In this document: piece by piece, positions 60,248 through 64,000 of the stretch
How the letters are laid out: each line of letters starts with the position of its first letter
Position numbering within the stretch: the first letter of the stretch is position 1
DNA from: Neodiprion pinetum
Lineage: Eukaryota; Arthropoda; Insecta; Hymenoptera; Diprionidae
Reading direction: 5' to 3'
DNA: 64,000 bases
Assembly (NCBI RefSeq): GCF_021155775.2
Contig: NC_060236.1
Span: 14,675,290-14,739,289 of the forward strand
Position numbers and translations under genes: made by a program
The notes under the pieces: generated by a model
What the model saw: the letters and a program-made list of their open reading frames with translations, nothing else
Database searches by the model: none
What the model was told of the DNA's origin: nothing

Positions 60248-61740
60248 ATCAGCTGTTACAATGTATGTACGTGTTACGTCGCATTTTTAAGCGAATGTTC
60301 GAAGTAAATACAGTAGTAATTGCTTTCATATATTTGATATGGTTACCTACAACAATTTTTTGAAGTATAAGCTTGAATAATTATATCGCTTCGAATATAC
60401 GCTAGCCCTAATAATAAGGTTTGAAGATACGAATAATATTCTTTGGAGAATAATAGAGTTCTTTTCTCTGAAAAAACTGCTACAGTTTCTAAAATTTTAT
60501 TGCTTTTCGAGTGGTTACAGGAATGTTCTGGACGCCATGTGTTAAAAAACTGCACGGAGAAAAAGGCATACCCCTACGGTCGAACGCCTAGCCCAGCAGC
60601 CTTTATCTACAAAATAATATAAACACCTTCGACTTCGAAATATTCAAAGCGCCAAGAAATACTATCTATCCTAAAAATATCTACAGGAAATGATTAAAAA
60701 CATACTTTTTCGAATTAAATGATTATTGAACTACCCAAATAAGGGAGGGATTATGACATATAAATAATGCATATTACTAACAATTGAGAATTTGCCAATT
60801 TCCGAACGACAATAGACATAAATCATTCATTTAAACAACATTTCGATGAATAAAACGATCATTTAACAAGAATATTTAATTCAAAGATACATTTTATTCA
60901 ATTTCAGTAACTTATATGTGGGACATTCCACGTCAACTTTGCACTCCATGTACCTCACCCCTTCGATTTTGATCATTTTTTAGTATGACGTTGTTACCGA
61001 CCAAAAACGGTCTTAGAATTATTTTCAGATTTTTCCAACCACCAGTGAAATTGAAAAAAAATCGAAAAACCTATTTCGAAAATGCCATTTTCAAAAATCT
61101 GAAAAAATTCACACCAATTCTACGACTTGAAACATGATTTTTGAGCACCACACGATAATGGGATCTCTATATTTACTATTTTTTTCGCACTTTTTTAGTT
61201 TTTTCATGTCGGAATTGGAATTTGTATTTTTGTGATCGGTTATAATTTTTATTCTTATATGCATATTTATTTATAATAATTTTCTCAAATATTGAAGAAA
61301 TTGCAAAAAAGTAAAAAAATAAAATTAAAATGAAAAAAAACGTCTACGATATTTATGAGTTATGAGTCAATAAATATGTTATGCACAATACAACGTACCG
61401 AAATAAATGCGACAACGTACAAACAATAACATGAAAAATGCACACAGACCCGATGGTGAGCATAAAGTAATAGATGTAAGAGTTCGAGAGAAATCGAACT
61501 GCAAAAAACTCAACACCATAAAAGGTAACAGATTCACTGTATTTTAATATTATTATTATTTCAACTATATTAATATTATCAGTATTCGACCTCGTATTCA
61601 ACATTATACATACATATACATGTACCGACTGAATTGATCAGGTAAAGTACGTATCATCTTCCACATTATATTACATATAGAATACTAAAAAAATATTTTC
61701 TAAAGGACACAAACTGAAAGTACATTTTTGTTGCAAGAAA
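60248..61740. other. AT-rich intergenic sequence, nothing recognised
   Basis: No ORF of note. Around 60921-61200 there is a less AT-rich stretch (GTGGGACATTCCACGTCAAC onward) of a style often seen in dispersed insect repeats, but I cannot name a family. A small perfect hairpin AGTTCGA-GAGAAA-TCGAACT lies near 61482-61502. Confidence 0.45.
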
Positions 61741-62025
61741 ACAAAATATCTTAAAAAAATTACGATACCGTAAAAAAAAAAATGAATATAATTTTGGGAA
61801 AATTCGGAACTTAAAAAAAAAAATTATAATTAAAATAAATAAGAAAAAAGATTGAAAAACAGATTAGAAAAAAAACAATAATAAAAAATGATCAGAGAAA
61901 ATAATAATAAAAAAATGATGAAAAACAAATTGAAAAAATACATAAAAAAAATAAAAAAAAATTTTAAATTGCAAAAAAAAACAAAAAAAAGAAAAAAAAA
62001 TTAAGTAAAAACAAAAAAAAACCTC
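61741..62025. repeat. A-rich low-complexity tract
   Basis: Nearly 300 bases dominated by A runs with scattered T and G on the plus strand. No coding or structured content. Confidence 0.9.
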
Positions 62026-62387
62026 TACGATAACCATTACCTTGCCGTCGGTGTAGAGACCTAAACTCAGATTTATCGAGTGAACAAAATATGGTTGGCA
62101 ACATTCATCATTATACTGTTACCATCAACAGACATTGTCATGATCAATCTGCGGTATTCATTGGTCGGTTTCATTTGATGGTGGATATATTTATGGCAGT
62201 TTTGAAGAAACCAGGTCTTTCTGAGTTGTGACAGTTCGATTCTGGGGGTTGACATCTCGCCTCTTTTCGTCTTTTTCCGCCTTTTTTAGCACAAAGCTTG
62301 ATCTTTGCGACACATACCCGAAGAAAAATGAAACAATTCATACAGGTCTGCGGGCTCCGTTTATGCATTGGCGTGAAGTAATTACAT
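62026..62387. other. Unclassified spacer before the 123-bp minisatellite
   Basis: No recognisable gene. An open frame that runs into the minisatellite begins only with GTG at 62228. Confidence 0.4.
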
Positions 62388-62945
62388 CATATGTCTCGCT
62401 AATGACGAGGATACAAAGCGTTATTTGGGTGGCACAAAGTAGAACAAAACGAATGCCTCAAGTTCCGTACCACCCGAACTCGTTGGGCCGTTTGCATACC
62501 TCGTCGGAGGCATATATCTCGTTAATGACGAGGGTACAAAACGTCATTTGGGTGGCACAAAATAGCACAAAACGAATGCTTCAAGTTCCGTACCACCCGA
62601 ACTCGTTGGGCCGTTTGCATACCTCGTCGGAGGCATATATCTCGGTAATGACGAGGGTACAAAACGTTATTTGGGAGGCACAAAGTAGCACAAAACAAAT
62701 GCCTCAAGTTCCGTACCACCCGAACTCGTTGGGCCGTTTGCATACCTCGTCGGAGGCATATATCTCGTTAATGACGAGGGTACAAAACGTCATTTGGGTG
62801 GCACAAAATAGCACAAAACGAATGCTTCAAGTTCCGTACCACCCGAACTCGTTGGGCCGTTTGCATACCTCGTCGGAGGCATATATCTCGGTAATGACGA
62901 GGGTACAAAACGTTATTTGGGTGGCACAAAATAGCACAAAACAAG
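62388..62945. repeat. 123-bp minisatellite, about 4.5 copies
   Basis: The block CATATATCTCG begins at 62388 (variant), 62511, 62634, 62757 and 62880, each 123 bp apart. Copies 2 and 4 share one set of variants (GTTAATG, CGTCATTTGG, ATGCTTCAAG). Copies 3 and 5 share another (GGTAATG, CGTTATTTGG), so the true period may be a 246-bp dimer. As 123 is divisible by three, one frame is open throughout (41-residue repeat), but there is no ATG and no sign of a real protein. Confidence 0.93.
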
Positions 62946-62973
62946 TACATAATGTTGAGTGTCTTCCAACCTT

Positions 62974-63007
62974 GCGGGTTCTAACTTAACATTAAGTTGG
63001 AACCCGC
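62974..63007. repeat. 16-bp inverted repeat with a 2-nt loop
   Basis: GCGGGTTCTAACTTAA and TTAAGTTGGAACCCGC pair at 15 positions, with one T-G, around CA. A third, direct copy of the arm (GCGGGTTCCAAGTTAA) lies at 63125-63140, and the flanking GCACAAAAC...ATGTTGAG also recurs (62932 and 63069). This suggests a partly duplicated unit around the minisatellite edge. Confidence 0.8.
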
Positions 63008-63424
63008 TCCTAATTTCTTGCATATTTTGAGAATACTAATAGTACAAAACTTTTTTTTTGCGGTACAAAACAGCACAAAACGAGCACAATATGTTGAGCA
63101 AATTTTGATCTCATTTGGTCATCGGCGGGTTCCAAGTTAATAGAGCAGTAGTGAACTATACAGTGAGACTACGAAGCACCGCACAAAGAGGAAACCCCGA
63201 GTATAGGATACGCTGTGTAATGTATTCCATCTCATTCTTTTGCACGTTCAATCCTGCAGATATATATGTTTGTCTTTTTCTATAACGCCTCAAGTTTTCG
63301 TGTTACACTTGATTTTACTCTTCATATAATTTCCGTACCGGGCCCCATAACTCAAATCGTTTCTTAAGGAGTAAACTCCAAAAAGATTCAGTCAGGAGAA
63401 AGTGAAGACGCAGGCAAAACAAGA

Positions 63425-63513
63425 AAAACAGTAAGAAAATGGAAGCAAAAGAGAAAAATAGGTAGCAGCATAAGACGATGAAGAGGAAATACAGCAAAAC
63501 GTATGGAAATTCG
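63425..63513. repeat. Direct duplication, left copy (about 90 bp)
   Basis: ACAGTAAGAAAATGGAAGCA and the purine-rich sequence after it recur 164 bp downstream at 63589-63677 with a handful of substitutions. No coding. Confidence 0.85.
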
Positions 63514-63588
63514 AACAATCATGATATGTAACTGGATGTTCAAATCCATAAATCACTTCCACTAAGTATTTTATTATTCAGAAAAAGA

Positions 63589-63677
63589 GAAACAGTAAGA
63601 AAATGGAAGCAAGAGAGAAAAATAGGTAACAGCATAAGACGATAAAGAGGAAATACAGCACAACGTATGGAAATTTG
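63589..63677. repeat. Direct duplication, right copy
   Basis: Second copy of 63425-63513. Both end with AACGTATGGAAATT. Confidence 0.85.
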
Positions 63678-63780
63678 TATCCTCCACACGATAGAGAAGG
63701 ATAGAAGATTGTGAACGGATCCTAGTCGGGTCTGTCGTAAATGAAGTCGGTTTGTGACTCGATGCCCAAAATTTTTCTAA

Positions 63781-64000
63781 GTCCAAATTATCGAGAATTT
63801 CGGAACTTGTCCGGTTTCTATTCCCGCGTCCCGATTATCCTCAATTTCAAAGTCCAGATTGTCGAGTCTGCCGGAACGTATCCGGTTTCTGTTTCCGCGT
63901 CTCGATTATTTTCAATTTTTTAGTCCAGATTGTCGAGTCTGTCGGAATGTGTCCGGTTTCCATTCCCGCGACTCGATTATCCTCAATTTCGAAGTCCAGA
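63781..64000. repeat. 71-bp tandem repeat, at least three copies, running off the window
   Basis: GTCCAAATT or GTCCAGATTGTCGAG begins copies at 63781, 63852, 63923 and 63994, exactly 71 bp apart. Shared blocks are CCGGTTTC, TTCCCGCG and CTCGATTAT.TCAATTT. The array probably continues beyond the window. Confidence 0.93.

Noticed and set aside
62228..62989. A 253-codon protein-coding gene with 41-residue repeats
   Set aside because: It starts at GTG, has no ATG, no recognisable domain, and exists because a minisatellite with a period divisible by three happens to lack stops.

Overview
This is repeat-dominated eukaryotic heterochromatin, most likely from an arthropod and probably an insect. The evidence is a Ty3/Gypsy LTR retrotransposon with a candidate initiator plus DPE core promoter, an R1-clade non-LTR retrotransposon, kilobases of tandem satellite, AT-rich flanks, and no prokaryotic gene organisation. 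I see no host protein-coding gene.

Layout. (1) Positions 1 to about 19,950 are a tandem higher-order repeat with a 7,557-bp period. Each unit is one Gypsy element (4,678 bp, 197-bp LTRs, a single 1,359-codon Gag-Pol frame) plus about eight monomers of a 358-bp satellite. The window holds the 3' part of one element (1-3258) and two complete ones (6138-10815, 13695-18372). (2) The satellite then runs without elements from 18,373 to 38,420 (about 56 monomers), with its own larger blocks, including one of about 20 monomers that is duplicated. (3) At 38,432-45,329 an R1-clade element with an 11-bp target-site duplication interrupts a monomer. Its ORF1 is frameshifted at a C run and its ORF2 has two in-frame stops. 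(4) The satellite continues to 58,733 (about 37 monomers). (5) From 58,734 to the end the sequence is non-satellite and AT-rich, with a GA microsatellite, an A-rich tract, a 123-bp minisatellite, a near-perfect 16-bp hairpin and a 71-bp tandem repeat that runs off the window.

The most interesting feature is the satellite. On the minus strand most monomers contain a 75-nt tRNA-like segment. The best copies have an A box, a B box with a perfect T-arm, a partly paired acceptor stem and a T5 run a few bases downstream, which could serve as an RNA polymerase III terminator. The window therefore holds roughly 109 tandem, tRNA/SINE-derived, potentially pol III-competent units. Both retrotransposon families are inserted inside this 75-nt segment, which is about a fifth of the monomer.

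The two complete Gypsy copies look structurally intact (PBS, PPT, LTRs, open frame). One oddity is Cys in place of Gly in the protease active-site motif. LTR divergence within an element is greater than divergence between tandem units, so the tandem amplification is younger than the insertion, unless the assembly has over-expanded the repeat.
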